Assembly (NCBI GenBank): GCA_030268105.1
Contig: BSDZ01000004.1
Location: 5,253,001 to 5,317,000 of the forward strand
DNA from: Volvox africanus
Lineage: Eukaryota; Chlorophyta; Chlorophyceae; Chlamydomonadales; Volvocaceae
Length of the DNA stretch: 64,000 nucleotides
Reading direction: 5' to 3'
This document shows, in pieces, positions 1 to 12,400 of the stretch. Both the position numbers and the translations under genes were made by a program. The first letter of the stretch is position 1; each line of letters opens with the position of its first letter. Under the pieces are notes generated by a model, which was not told the DNA's origin, did no database searches, and saw nothing but the letters and a program-made list of their open reading frames with translations.

Positions 1-59
1 TCGTACGACACGTAGGTGTGAATGGTTCGCGCATACATTACCTTCATGCAATGCCGCAG

Positions 60-880
60 GTCCGGGAGGCTGGACACCAGTTCAACTGGCTGCAGTGCAC
101 GCGTCCAATAGTACTGGCACGTGTACTCCAGCTGACATTCTCTCCTCTCTCCTGAGCTACATTGCAGCAGCATGGCACATGGCGATGGCAGCAGCAGCAT
201 TGACATCAACCCCGACACAGCATTTGTTGGAGCTATACCGTAGCTCCGAGGGATCAGTGCCAGACCTACGGCGATTGGCCGTTGTTGCATGTGCATGCCC
301 GGAGGTGAGAGCTCCACTGCTGGACAGTGGCAACGCTGTGGAAGTCAGCAGTGATGGCTCAGCCATGCCGTCTTCCTCAACTGCACTGATTACCTGCGAG
401 GAGGTAACACCCAAACTGTACGGCCAGGGGCATGGTACAAAGCCATCAGATAGCATTTCTCCTAAGAACGCTGTGTATGATAGCAGCTGGCAGCTGGAGG
501 ATGCAGCTGTGACTGTAGCTGCGGCAATCGGAGGTGGAGGCGGCTCTGACAGCAATGGTGGGCTTCTTCTGCTTGGTGGCGGGGGGCTGCCAAAGGATGG
601 GTGCACAGATGAGACCAGCGACTCTGATGGTAACATCAGCGGACCGTGCTCGTGCGGCATGTCAACAGCCTCTACGTCTTACAATCAACGCGGCGTAAAC
701 ACGCAGTCCCAGTTTCAGTGCTTGTACAGTGACGACATGTCGCTTTCATTTTCTGGGAGCTTCACCACCAGTGGTGACAGTGACAGTGGTAGCAGTGGCG
801 GCTGCGGCTGCGGAGAGAACAGTGCAGACAGCGAAGAGAGTGACGTGGATCTTTCTGTCGTAGCTCCAGAGCCTCTGTGA
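60..880 (+). CDS. 3' terminal exon of an unrecognised gene (5' part lies outside the window)
   Basis: The reading frame is open from a plausible acceptor (gccgcag, ending at 59) to a TGA at 878-880. No stop precedes the first in-frame GTG at 95, so this reads as a last exon rather than a gene start. The first third is Ala/Leu-rich and helix-like (segments such as HLLELYRSSEG and LRRLAVVACACPE). The remainder is acidic, Gly/Ser-rich low-complexity sequence ending in DVDLSVVAPEPL. No domain is recognised. A possible TGTAA poly(A) motif lies at 1799-1803, about 920 nt downstream. The frame and low-complexity composition are visible; treating it as a real exon is inference, and the start phase is uncertain. 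Confidence 0.45.
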
Positions 881-3800
881 GGCCGCAGCTCTAGGCCTCG
901 TGCATGCGGCTCTGTGAGTGAGTGGAGCTCCTGGGCTGGCCGGGGCGTTCATGGAGAGAAGCGCGGCCTGCCGTGACAACGGCCAACGGGATGTTGGAAT
1001 ATGGTGAAATTTGTGGTGCGCCGGTTATGGAAAATGGGTCTATGATGAATTTTGATGTGCCTACAGCAAGGTGAATTTGTGATGGATTCATGGCAGGTGG
1101 TTTTATGGCATCTGTACATGACACTGGGTGATCCCGGCTGTCCTGTACGGCTCTCAGGTTGATTATTGACTCGTTACCATGGAGTTGACGTCCAGAGATG
1201 TGTGGACTATGGCGTTCTTTGCTTGCGTACATTTCGGTTCGGGATTTGCTGCCTTCCTGCCCAGGTTGCGGTTCATAGGCAATGGACAGGCACGCTTGGC
1301 ACGCACCGCATGGCACGGCACGTTTCGTATGACAGGGGCAGTCGGGGTGACAAGAAAGAATGTGGATTTTTGCGCGAAAATGCCGAGCGCGATGGCTATG
1401 GGTATATTCGGGGGAATGTCCGGATGTCCGGATTGTTCTTGGTGGTGGTGGTCATCACGGTAAGACGCGTAGCGACGTCTCTTGGATTCGCTCCTTAACG
1501 TCATCCGTTTCGATTTTCGGAATTCAGTCAGGGAGAGGAAAGACTTTGCACGTTCCTGGAAGTGCCGCCGCTTCGGTGCTAATTCTTTTCGGCACCCGGG
1601 TGTACGGCGGCTGTGTCGTAATTCCAGTTTCGTCGTCGTTGCTTGGAGCTTGTTCTTGTGGCACGGAAGGGGAAACTGCGCGACGCGGCGTGTCAAGGCC
1701 TAGCATAATGTGTTGTGCAACGCCAACGAAGGCTCGGGATCGTGCCAGCACTGAAGATGGCAAGAGCTTTTGGACTGTGTGCTTGCTGCGTGTGACGGTG
1801 TAAGGAACATCGCGTGGATATGTCATCATCTTCGCGTAATGTTTTGGGATTATGGATGTTGCTGAATCCAGCTGAGTTGTACCGCTGAGGTGTACCGCTG
1901 AGGTGTACCGCCATGGAATACGCTGGAGCCGGTCACGGTACGGCAGCCATGTATACAGTGAAGAGTGTCACGAAACCTCATCGACGCTGTTGCGCTTATG
2001 GATTTCCGCCACTGCCTTTCCGTCATATTTTGATATCCGAACAGGACAATATTGACATTTATCGAGCTCGGCAACGCACTTGTCTTGGATCATCTGACTG
2101 GTGGCCGAGAGCGTTGGTCCTCAAGGTCATGCCATGGATTTCGTGTTTCCAGTGTTGCAAACTTTTTGAAATGTGTTTGTCGTGGAAACGAATCTTATTA
2201 ACCTTAATGAGTGTACGGCATGTAAAAGCGTTTTCTTTCCTGCAGGCACTGCATTCGGCATGCGACTTACAACGAGACACTGCCGGGGAACGGTCGGAGG
2301 GTGGATGTGCGACAAGTTGAGTTTTGTTTTCAGGTTTACCCGACCTAGCCACATTATTTGGCTCAACATAGGTGTATGGATTGCTATGCATCGAGCATTA
2401 TCCTGTGTGTATGGACATGTTCATATGCGCGTGGGTGCGCTGGCAAAGGGAGCATCTCGCGCACATCGATGTTGATGTTTATGTTCAAAAGGGTACGGAC
2501 GTGCGTTAACGCGAGAGCCACGAATGCCAACGGATGATCTTCGCAGGGCAAACGTAATCACTCATTATGTCTAATGAGGTTATTGGCGCTTGCTTTGTCG
2601 AAGTTCAGTTCACGAACGTAATGTATATGTACTGGGTACATGTGTGCGGCGCCGTGTGCGTATGTATGCCCATTTGCTACTACCGCACGTACGTACTTGA
2701 AAACATCGCTAAAGACGTATGTCGGTACTGCGGATACGTGGTGCGGTCCTTCCTGTAGGAATTTAGGAAGGGACACAGTTGCTGTTTCTTGTCTGGTGGT
2801 GCTCCAACTATTGGCTGGCAAACAGCCTCCTCGCCGGCCTGAGCGCATCCAGCATCCTGCGTGTGAGTGGGACCCTTGGGGCGCTGAGCAACAGGTTTAG
2901 TAAGCCTTCATGTCGGAGAGCTGTAGGACCGGAATGCGGATGGCACGCCCCGTGCACGCCCCAATGCATATAGATTATGTCACCGGCTGGGACCATACAC
3001 GGAGATGTTTGCATAACTTTTTGTTTCATTTGTTTATGGGTTGATCAATTATTCTCAGCAAGTGGGCATGCTCAAGTCTCGGAACCTTGTATTGGTCGGC
3101 CGATTAGTCATTGCTTCCGGTGTTCGTGGGAACTAAACCAGTTCAACCTAGGTGCCTAGCTTCCGACAGAATTGGGGCTTAATAAATCGTCCAGCCCCAC
3201 TTGCGGATGCTCTTTGCTTGCTGCTGGCAATGGATGAGGTCCAGTGCTGTTTCTGAGAGGTTGCTTTCATGACGGAAACAACGGGGTCGTGTGTGGATAG
3301 TGGAATAATATTGCGTTGAAGAAAACCGGTGATGTATGCTGAGCAAGTGTATCTGGCGAATGGGTGGACAGATGGATGGGTAGATGTGTGTGGCGGGGTT
3401 TTCATTATGCAGTAAAGGATCGTTCCCTGCCAATACAAGGCGTTGGCGTATGCAAAAGTCCGTGGTTGGTGCTCATGAACATGACCTGATCTGCTGGCCA
3501 TCGGTAAATGATTATGAGGGTGCTGTGGAAATTTATGCCATCGAGGGTGACCAGGGGCCGAAATGAAACCAGTGGTCAAAAGCTTCTGGCGTGGACGCTT
3601 TTTGTCCATTCGTTGTGTGTATATCATGCCGCGGCGTTGCTCAGGGAACCGGACTTCAAGTACGGCCGTTCGATGATGGACGGGAGTGACGATTTTGGAC
3701 TGCGACCGCGCGTGTGACCGTGGGTACTTCAGTCGACACTGCTCAAGCCTTTTAATGCGCAAAGTTTGTGTTTAAAACACAATGAAATATACTTAGATTA

Positions 3801-5590
3801 TTGTTCTGTTCGCTCAAGGGCAGGAATTGCGCAAAGAGAAAAGTTGAAGGGAGCTGAAAGGCTGTTGTTGCGTTTTCAGCTGCTCGGTGTCGCGGCCGCC
3901 GCCATGAAGAGGCCATGTGAAGAGGCCACTCACATTCCACCGTCATTCTCGATCGCACGGACGTTGAAATCCCACTTTCTGGGAACAGATAGCTCTTGTA
4001 CACCTATTATGGAAATGCAACGACGCGCCCTGTGGCCGGATGACCGGTTTATGGTTAATCGATTAAGGAGGGACGCAAACACGTATGGATTGATAGTTGA
4101 GTAGTATTAAATCCAAAGGTAACCCTCATAATTAATTGGTTTTGCTGTAACATGGTTTGACGTTCTGGTTACTGAGGCAAAGGACGTAAGTCTCGCCTGA
4201 ATCTCTGCCATGCTGTTAACAGGTCGGACTGCAAGGTACCTGGGCCCAGCGTAGAGTCGTTGTTAGCATCTCAGTCAATAACCGCTTACACAGGCGCCCT
4301 TATAACCACATGAGGTAACATGCACCGTGAGTGTCACTGGGTTCCATCCACACTAACAGTTGGGCGTTGAAGAAAGGTAGATGGGGGTTGGGGTTTTGAA
4401 TGGATGGATGTTATGGCGTGGAGGTACACGCCACGGGAAATCGGTACATGGAGGCCTTGAGCCCATGGAGGTCCACACGGAGAATGCCACATGTGTATGC
4501 TTATGGATAGCAACAAGCATCTGTAGTCGTACTTGTAATTTTCGAGTAAGGATAAACACGTACAGCCCCCGTTGCTATGCAGCAACATTTTGCGGGCGCG
4601 AAAGCTCTGTTGTTGGCCTTTTGCAAGCTGGGCCTTGCGGGACAAGGACCCGGTCCCAATCCATGGAGTACTCGCATATAATCAAGAAACGCACAAGTAT
4701 TCCTGCATCGGAAAGCATCCAAGGGTGAGTCCCACAGGAAGTACCCGCTTAAGCGCGTCCAAGCCCAGGAGGCCACTCTGTGCCCCCGGGCCTCCCAGCA
4801 AGCAAACCCAAGCGAATCCCAGGGCGTCAGGACCATGGGTGGCGCTGAGCTGGAGTAAGCTCCTTGAGGTGAAATACTCCAAGAAACGATGCGCAATGCG
4901 CTGCTCCCCAGAAAACATAAAGCAAACAGCTTAAGAAACTTACAGTAAGATGAAACGACTAGTGCCAGCTTGAATAAGGTCACGCTGCTTAGCAGTTCTG
5001 AGTTGCAAATGGTCATACAACGCCTGCCCCTACAACCCAAAGATTACAACCCACAGAGCATTCACATCAAAATAGCGTCAGCCTTTCTACAGGCGTGTTA
5101 AAGCCACATGCCGCCAAAGACCTCCACCTCGCTGGTACCCTCATTCTACAACAATTCTGCTACTGTTGCTGTAGTGAGGACTTCCGCACCTACCCCATAC
5201 CTGATCCCGTCGACCTGCTCCTGTAACCGGTCCGCTTGAAGCCATACCCATGGCGATAGAAGGAGTTCGCACAACGCCGGCTGGCGCGAAATGCATACGG
5301 TCTGGCTGATATCGTCTCGCTTGCACCCGCCTCCCAGGAACCACCGAGCCTTTCGCAACCTCTGCCGGCCTCCTGACCGGGACGATGAAGAAGCGAGGGA
5401 CCCCTTAGCCCTTAACCTTTCCAAGTTCAAGTCATCCACTAACTCGGGCACTAGCGCAGCCTCCGTTGATCCATCGCCCTCCACGAATCAGCAGGCAGAC
5501 AATGTGCCTTCATTTCCTGAAAGCGCATGCTGGAATTCATCGTTGCGCCAGCCCAAAACTCAGCCTTGTGTGCCATCTGGCATGATGCTC
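881..5590. other. No supported gene; probable 3' UTRs and intergenic DNA
   Basis: Open frames here are short, overlap on both strands, and show no recognisable family or volvocine-type codon bias. The left end probably contains the 3' UTR of the 60-880 gene. The right end probably contains the 3' UTR of the minus-strand G-patch gene. Minus-strand TGTAA motifs (TTACA on the plus strand) occur at 5044-5048 and 4940-4944, about 540-650 nt downstream of that gene's stop. Nothing else stands out. Confidence 0.4.
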
Positions 5591-6375
5591 TCAGTCATCG
5601 TCTTCTATCAAATCCAGCAGCGGGTTACTCTCCGTAAGCTTATGCGGCCGGCCGAGAGGGTTGCTGTTGTCAGAGCGGAGATGGTCGAAGGGATCATTGA
5701 AGGCGGACCGCAGGTAGCGCTCGATTGCGCGGCCACGCTCCTGCTCCCGATCTGCACTGAGTGTGCAAATCACCCCCCGGGGTACCCCCGAACATACAGG
5801 GGAGATGAGAGGGGTCCGGCCAGGCTATAGAAGGAAGCTTCTCTTACATACTACACCCTCACGGCTCGCAAGGATAACGGGATTAAGCTGGAGCGGCTTA
5901 AACTGCGGATATTGAAGCTGGATCACGCGGAGTGCAGGGCTGCCATGGGAAGTGCATTCCTGAAGATCCTAGCTAAGGTCGAAGAGACGGCCCACGGGCC
6001 CAGCACGTCATCGTCGCAACGTCACATACTCATAACCCACCGCATGACTTGTCGATGCCGCGCTACTTTGTCACTAATGCTCTCACGGGCCAGCTCCTCC
6101 TTCACCAATGCCACCACCCTGCTGGGGGGCCCAGAATGGCGCGCTTGAGTCTGCAGGCCCTCGGGGTCGTCACCGGCAGGCCGTTTACGGCAGCTGTGAG
6201 TTGCTTGTTGCTGTTGTGCTGCGTGGCGATCAAATCCGAGTCCACGTGTACCTTTTGGTAACATGGGCTCAATCGGATCGCGTCGTCCCTGCTCACCGGC
6301 GCCGAGTCCAGATCCCACACTCCAGCCTGCTTTCCGCAGGAGGCGGAACCCAACATTGTTGGGGGGGATTTGGCC
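5591..6375 (-). CDS. G-patch domain protein, last two exons (5' exons not resolved)
   Basis: Exons 6375-6041 and 5756-5591 join in phase (CG|T). The first carries a clear G-patch: NVGFRLLRKAGWSVGSGLG, then GEQGRRDPIEP and TRGLGFDR, fitting the family pattern of spaced Gly residues around GW and GLG. After it come a basic linker, a helical segment (VVALVKEELARESISDKVARH) split at the intron, and an arginine-rich C-terminus ending KLTESNPLLDLIEDDD. G-patch proteins usually bind RNA helicases or spliceosomal partners in the nucleus. That is family knowledge; the partner here is unknown. The frame also stays open upstream to an ATG at 6687, but the 6376-6687 sequence does not look conserved, so I place an acceptor (ttggcag) before 6375 and leave the N-terminus open. 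At least 165 residues are supported. Confidence 0.75.
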
Positions 6376-9300
6376 CTGCCAAAGCTTACTGCGGGCTCCG
6401 GTCAGCCCTGATGGGTGCACAACCGTGCTCCCAGGAGGCTGCCCATGACATGGATGTCCCTCTGGGATACATCTCACGGATGGTGAGATATATGGCTCTA
6501 GGACATGCACACCGCTGGACCTGAACCCTGCGAGGCCGGACCTGCAGGAGCAAAATTCCTTGGGTCGAGGACCACTTAAATAAATTTCGTCAAAAACGGA
6601 GTTGATCAACCCACATCTTATTTGACCCCACCTTGCTTTTGATTCAACAGCAACCGATGACTCGGCGGCAGACCGCGACATCAACAAGAGATTTCCGTAT
6701 TGATATCACCCCTCCGGTAAATATGATGATAACTTAAACATTTACTTAGGCTAAAGTCGCTGAATTATTAAGCTCGACAACGAGCGTCAAAATCTCGACG
6801 CCAGGAACCAGCCGAATACTAAGTATCAGGGCAAATTTACATACAGCTATCAAGATGAGAATCCTACGTAGGTAAGCATAGTTTCGCGAATAGCGACTTG
6901 CATGTAACAAACGGCGCCGTACAACGAATATTTGGCGTTTCACGGATGAAGCCCAAAGGGTTGTAGGGCAGCAGGGGTCCTGCCCCGCTTTGTTAACTTC
7001 TATTATTCCTTTATCTTTTCAATGATTTTGGAGGCATGATCGATTTTGGAGCCTCCTTGGCTCAGTTATTAGGCCGTACAAGCTCTTCAAGCCGTGTGAA
7101 GCTTGTAACATGAACCATCGACGCTGCCAGGCGATATAATAAAGCCTCCAGTTTGGATTCACAGGTCACAACCTATCTTCAAGCGGATAATAGTAGCAAC
7201 TAGCAGTAACGTCAGGATGCTGTCAGAACTTGGCACTCTTAACCCAATTGCATTCATCCTCTTCAAGCTGCACGGTTGTTACCTGCATTCGTCGAAAAGC
7301 GGCATCTGTATTGACAAATTACTCGTAAGAAAATTGGAGCAACGTTGCCCCTTTCGTGCTCTCCTGAAGCATATACGCAGGGGCGAGGCAGCACTTTCCG
7401 TCAACTCCCATGACTCCGCCGAAATAATCTCACCGCTGCTTGCATGCCCAAATCATAGATTGCTACCCCCTCAGACATGTTTCAAACGAAACAAGAAGTA
7501 ATCCTGCACCGATCCTGCAGGTTATTGAGGGTTGTGGAACTGTATGGGATTCGACCGGGGTCCGCCAGGCAAGCCAAATAATGAGATGCTTATCACACTT
7601 ATTATCACCGCACTCCCCTTTGCAACCTGTCTTCATGCCATAATGAATACGCTCCGTGAAACCTGATGCTCATCTGGGTTATGGTTGTAACCTGGAGATC
7701 CAGCTTGTCCGGAACCCTAGTGGGTTACAAAGGTTATAACCCTTAAGGGGTTTGCTCGGGGAGTCAGGGCGAGCCCCAACTCCTAGTCCTCCAGTACACA
7801 AATGATTTACCCGTGCAAAGACTATTGCATAGGAAGTTGAAGAATGACGGGCATATGATTTTGACGAAACGTGACGAAAAAGATGTCGTAACGGTGAAGT
7901 GTCTAAGTAGGCCTGACATGGAACACACATCTTGGAAGGTGTTATAGCGGTATCGTGCAAGTTTAAGATCAGAGTGCAGATAAAATAATGTTTAACCCTT
8001 AACCCTATAATATAACCTATAATCCTAAAAGAGGTGACGTAGCTACGTCTTGTTGGTCAAGGATCATCCTCCCCAATCTCCATTTTCGCTGTTCACGATT
8101 TTTATCATGGTTTATTGATTCAATGTTTTCTTGTACTCTGCATACCATTTGATGTCAACTTTGGAAGGATAAAGGTGCTCCTCGTTAATGCTTTTACCGT
8201 AAATACGGGAGAACGACTTTCATTGAGATTTTCACACCTCCTGCTGATTTGGCAAATCCTGATGACATGCGACACGTCTGGAGGTTGCCAGCAAATATCA
8301 GGAAGTGTAGCTCTCGTGAGTGGGTAGGAATTTAGGTAGGTAAAAGGGAGGAATGAAGAGCCTGAAGCATTAAGAAAGTAACCGACCGCCGGCTCCTACC
8401 CTCTCCTCTCGTCAGATCAGCTCCAACATGCGGTATCATGCAGCTCTCGAAAAGCCAGGAAGTTCGGAATAGGAGGGTCCTTTCGGGGGCTCCTGATCAC
8501 CCAAAAAGTACATCAGGGCCAAGTCCGTTGATTAGCCCTTTCCTAAAAGAATAGGTAAGAATAATGTTCAGCTATTCCATGCCAGTACATCCTAAGCTTG
8601 ATTAAAAAAACCCAACTTCAATCCGTGTAACCTTTTTCACTGTCGAGGGTCTGCGGCCCATAAGCCCGAGAGCAGGTCTCCGGCACGAACATGGAGCACG
8701 GTGGAGCCGAGCAGTGCACAGCAGCGACGAATCACGCCAACGATGTCCAACCAGGAATCTCAATGCAAGGATGTTTTTAACTTTCCATTTGTACGCAGGG
8801 CGAAAATGCGTTAAAGTTTGTAATACTTCGCGAGACGGCCAACGGTGGAAGTTAAGGTGGCAGTAGCCATGCATACTGGAAATATTCATGTCAACACAAA
8901 TTACAACATTATTAATTACATATAGATTCAGTTTAAATCGAATGTCATTGCAGTGCGGCAGTGATGGGTCGTGGCCAGCTGAGTTTCATCCGAGTTTTTC
9001 AGGCATAAGCTTAACGTATGATCAAACAATTAAATAAATCCAGGTTACATTTAAACCGTTGGTCCAATGCCGTTGTCGACCATCGGGATAAGGAAGCGCG
9101 TTTATCCCTGTCCCAAGGCCTCATCTCAAAATCATCTTAACCAAATTGTTATAAGGATCTAAATTTCTACGATGTTTTCGGACAATCGACAAAGCCAAGG
9201 GACTTTTGTACGGTAGGGCGAGCGAAAAATGGTGACACTCTTTATTCGATTTCAGCGCCCAAAAATAGGTTTTTGGGTGATATTATGAGAGTATTAGACA

Positions 9301-9482
9301 AAGTTCTTGGTGTGAATAGGCCATATCTTCACCAGAAGAGCACATTTTCGCCCGATACAGACTAAGGGCGTTACATCGAAAATCCGCCCCGCACGACATT
9401 TCATTACCGTTTATCTTGCCCAAAAGTCCTACTTCTGCAAAGGAAACTTTCAGCGAGGCGGAAACAGTTTGCTAAGGCAACT
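6376..9482. other. Intergenic, or unresolved 5' end of the G-patch gene plus ChR upstream region
   Basis: I see no conserved protein on either strand. This interval separates divergently transcribed genes: the G-patch gene to the left on minus and the channelrhodopsin to the right on plus. It should therefore hold both promoters and the missing 5' exons of the G-patch gene. I could not identify a TATA box or light-response element with confidence. Confidence 0.4.
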
Positions 9483-12400
9483 ATGGACCACCCTGTTGCG
9501 CGGTCTCTTATCAGCTCAACTTATTCTAACCTCAATAATGGGTCCTTAATCATTCCAGAGAAAGCGTGCTTCTGCATGGTGAGAGATGATGTGAAATTCT
9601 TAACCGGTAACTCAGCAGCTCCAAGGGCCAAAACTTGAATTACCGTTATGTTTATCCCACGCTTCAGAAATGGCTGAAGTCCAAGGGTTCTAATGTCGAG
9701 CTGAAGGTAAGTCTTAGGCCGCTAAACAGGCCCTCAGCGATGTCTAGTCCTTGTGGTTCACGAAAGGGATGTCGACTGCTGCGCAGATTGCCAACGCGTT
9801 ACAATGGTACGCTCTTAAAGAGCGCTTTGGAGCTTGCACAAGCGTGGTTTTCCCATTTGCTTCCATTGGCGGTCCGCAAACATGCCTTTTCGCATGTCGC
9901 TCTGCGGGCGACATGTACTGAAAAATCAGTATTGAACTGATTTGTTCAGTCTTGAATGAATGAATCTAGTTCGGGTACCCTGTTTCGCAGGCGGCCAGCT
10001 GCATGTCATGACTGCGGTTACCCGGCTCGACTCTGTAAATATCATTTCGCGTGACGTTAAAAGTATTTTGTTCATCATATATATGTCATGGAACCACCTT
10101 CGAACTCAGAAACCCTTTGCCTGTCAATTTAACTTTCGACAGGGCCGCGTTTGCCTTCTCCGTCCTGATTCTCGGCTACTACGCCTACGCCACATGGAAA
10201 ACCACTTGCGGTTGGGAGGAGGTTTACGTCTGCTGCGTTGAGGTGAGTGCTCATGGCACTTCCATTGAGGTCAGTCACCCTATAATGTCACTGCAAAGCC
10301 ATCCTGGGCTGGCGCCGGACAGCCTCGAACACCGTTTCGCGCCCTATGGCTTCCTGCCTTTCTCCCCACCTTCGCAGTTGACCAAGGTCGTAATCGAATT
10401 TTTCCACGTAAGTACATGCCCATGTTTGTTCTGCTTGGTCTTTGTCGACCTAAGCGAGCGAGCGCTCAAGTGCCCGGTTCCTGGTCTCCGTCACCCCGTC
10501 CTTTCCTGGAAAGCCGTTGATCCCCTGTTATTATCGGTGCATAATGACGAGCCTAGTACCCTCCCCGATGCCCACTTGTGGTGAAGGCCCTTACCGCTTT
10601 GACGTCTGATCTTTTCCACTTCCAAATTATTTCCCGATATCAATCCAAATTGTACGCGGCTGGAATCTTTTACTCCGTTATGCACAGGAATTCGATGAGC
10701 CGTCCATGCTTTACCTTGCCAACGGCAACCGCGTGCAGTGGTTGCGGTACGGCGAGTGGCTGCTGACTTGCCCTGTGAGTACGACACGATGTTGCGTGAC
10801 ACGATGGATGGAGTTGGCGTGAAACCGTTGTATACTTGGTTGTTCCGGTGAGGTTTAATAAGAAATGCCCGTGCAGCCAACCGAAGGTCGCCATCCACAA
10901 TGTAAGGCATGAACTCTGCGTCAGGGGCGCTGTGAAAGCTAACTCAGGTGCCGGACTGTCCCTAATTATACGCAGGTCATCCTCATCCACTTATCAAATT
11001 TAACGGGCCTTAAAGACGACTACAATAAGCGAACCATGCGCTTGTTAGTGTCTGATATCGGCACAATCGTCTGGGGTGCAACCTCGGCCATGTCTTCCGG
11101 CTACGTGAAGGTGCGTGTTAAGGGTTTATAGCTGGAGTATGCTTAAGGATGCATTTGGGCGCGACTTCCACGTATTTACTCCCGGTCCTCCTTTCCTCCT
11201 AACCATAGGTGATCTTTTTCCTGCTGGGTGTCCTGTACGGCGCCAACACCTTCTTCCATGCTGCGAAGGTGAGGAATGTTAGCGACCCGGTCAGGCAAGT
11301 ATAGTCCAGAAACCACACCCGATCTCTCCCTCTGGGGATACCTGCGGGCAAGGGTCGATAATAGGATTCTGCTTATGAATAGCTGTGCTATCCTAAAAAA
11401 TGCTTGGAAACATAACGCGTGGGCCCTGCAGGTGTACATCGAGTCATACCACACCGTCCCGAAGGGTCTTTGCCGGAATGTAGTTCGCGTGATGGCCTGG
11501 CTCTTCTTCCTTTCTTGGGGCATGTTCCCAGTGTTATTCCTCCTGGGTCCAGAGGGCTTTGGCCACCTCACAGTATATGGTGCGTGGGGGTAGGGGAAAT
11601 CGAACCAGCGAACCGAAGCTGGAGCAGATAGGGGGGGATCGTCGCCAACTGGCTGGCTCCCTCCAGTAGCGAAGGTGCCTGTCGATAGCTCCCATGAAAC
11701 CGTATTGCACTCAGCGCTTAACCGGCAGGATAGCGGACCTAAGGATCAGGCAGATGAGTCCTAAAGTCGGTTGGCCAAGTCATTTATTCCCAGTGCTGTA
11801 TGGGAACTGCAACGCTACCAGATGGCAGTAACGTAGCAAGGGGGCACCGCAGTAGGATCTGTGGCTGCAATGGCGATGCTGGTTGAGTTTTGAGGACCGT
11901 TTCTTGCTGCTTTCCTACGCGTTGTCTGCTGACCCATTCTTCGGGTGGACTACCTGGCGTCGCACTCAGGATCGACTATTGGCCACACCATCATTGATCT
12001 GATGTCCAAAAACTGCTGGGGTCTGCTTGGCCACTTCCTTCGCCTCAAGGTAAGGGGAAGGGCGGGGCAGCGATTGGTTGTGTCGTGCCGGCGGGTGCGG
12101 TGCGACACTTGATGGTTGTTTTTCTGCGACAATCCACTTGTAAGTCACATGTCGCTGTATCTGGTCAATGCAGTATGCTACCAGCCGTGTACCTTGTTAC
12201 ATCGGTTTGGTGATAGGGGCCGGGCCTAGGTATGCGGTACATGGATTTACATAAGTAGCACTCGTAGCGTGGGTAAGGCCTGGGGTTGTGCCAACGTGAT
12301 CTGCTCATCAGCGTGATCGTCTTGTGGTGGGGGGACGGCGAAGGACGACGAATTGTGTTCTTATGATATGATTCTGATTTATACCTGACTCCGTCGTACC

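Noticed and set aside
1163..1696. 177-codon minus-strand frame
   Set aside because: Arg/Lys-rich low-quality composition, overlapped by plus-strand frames, with no family resemblance.
4501..5040. 179-codon minus-strand frame just downstream of the G-patch gene
   Set aside because: No conserved motif; it falls in the probable 3' UTR of that gene and contains candidate poly(A) motifs.
10051..10142. Direct extension of channelrhodopsin exon 4 upstream (frame reading NPLPVNLTFDR)
   Set aside because: It cannot be joined in phase to exon 2 and lacks the Trp before helix 1; the micro-exon at 9787-9806 solves both problems.
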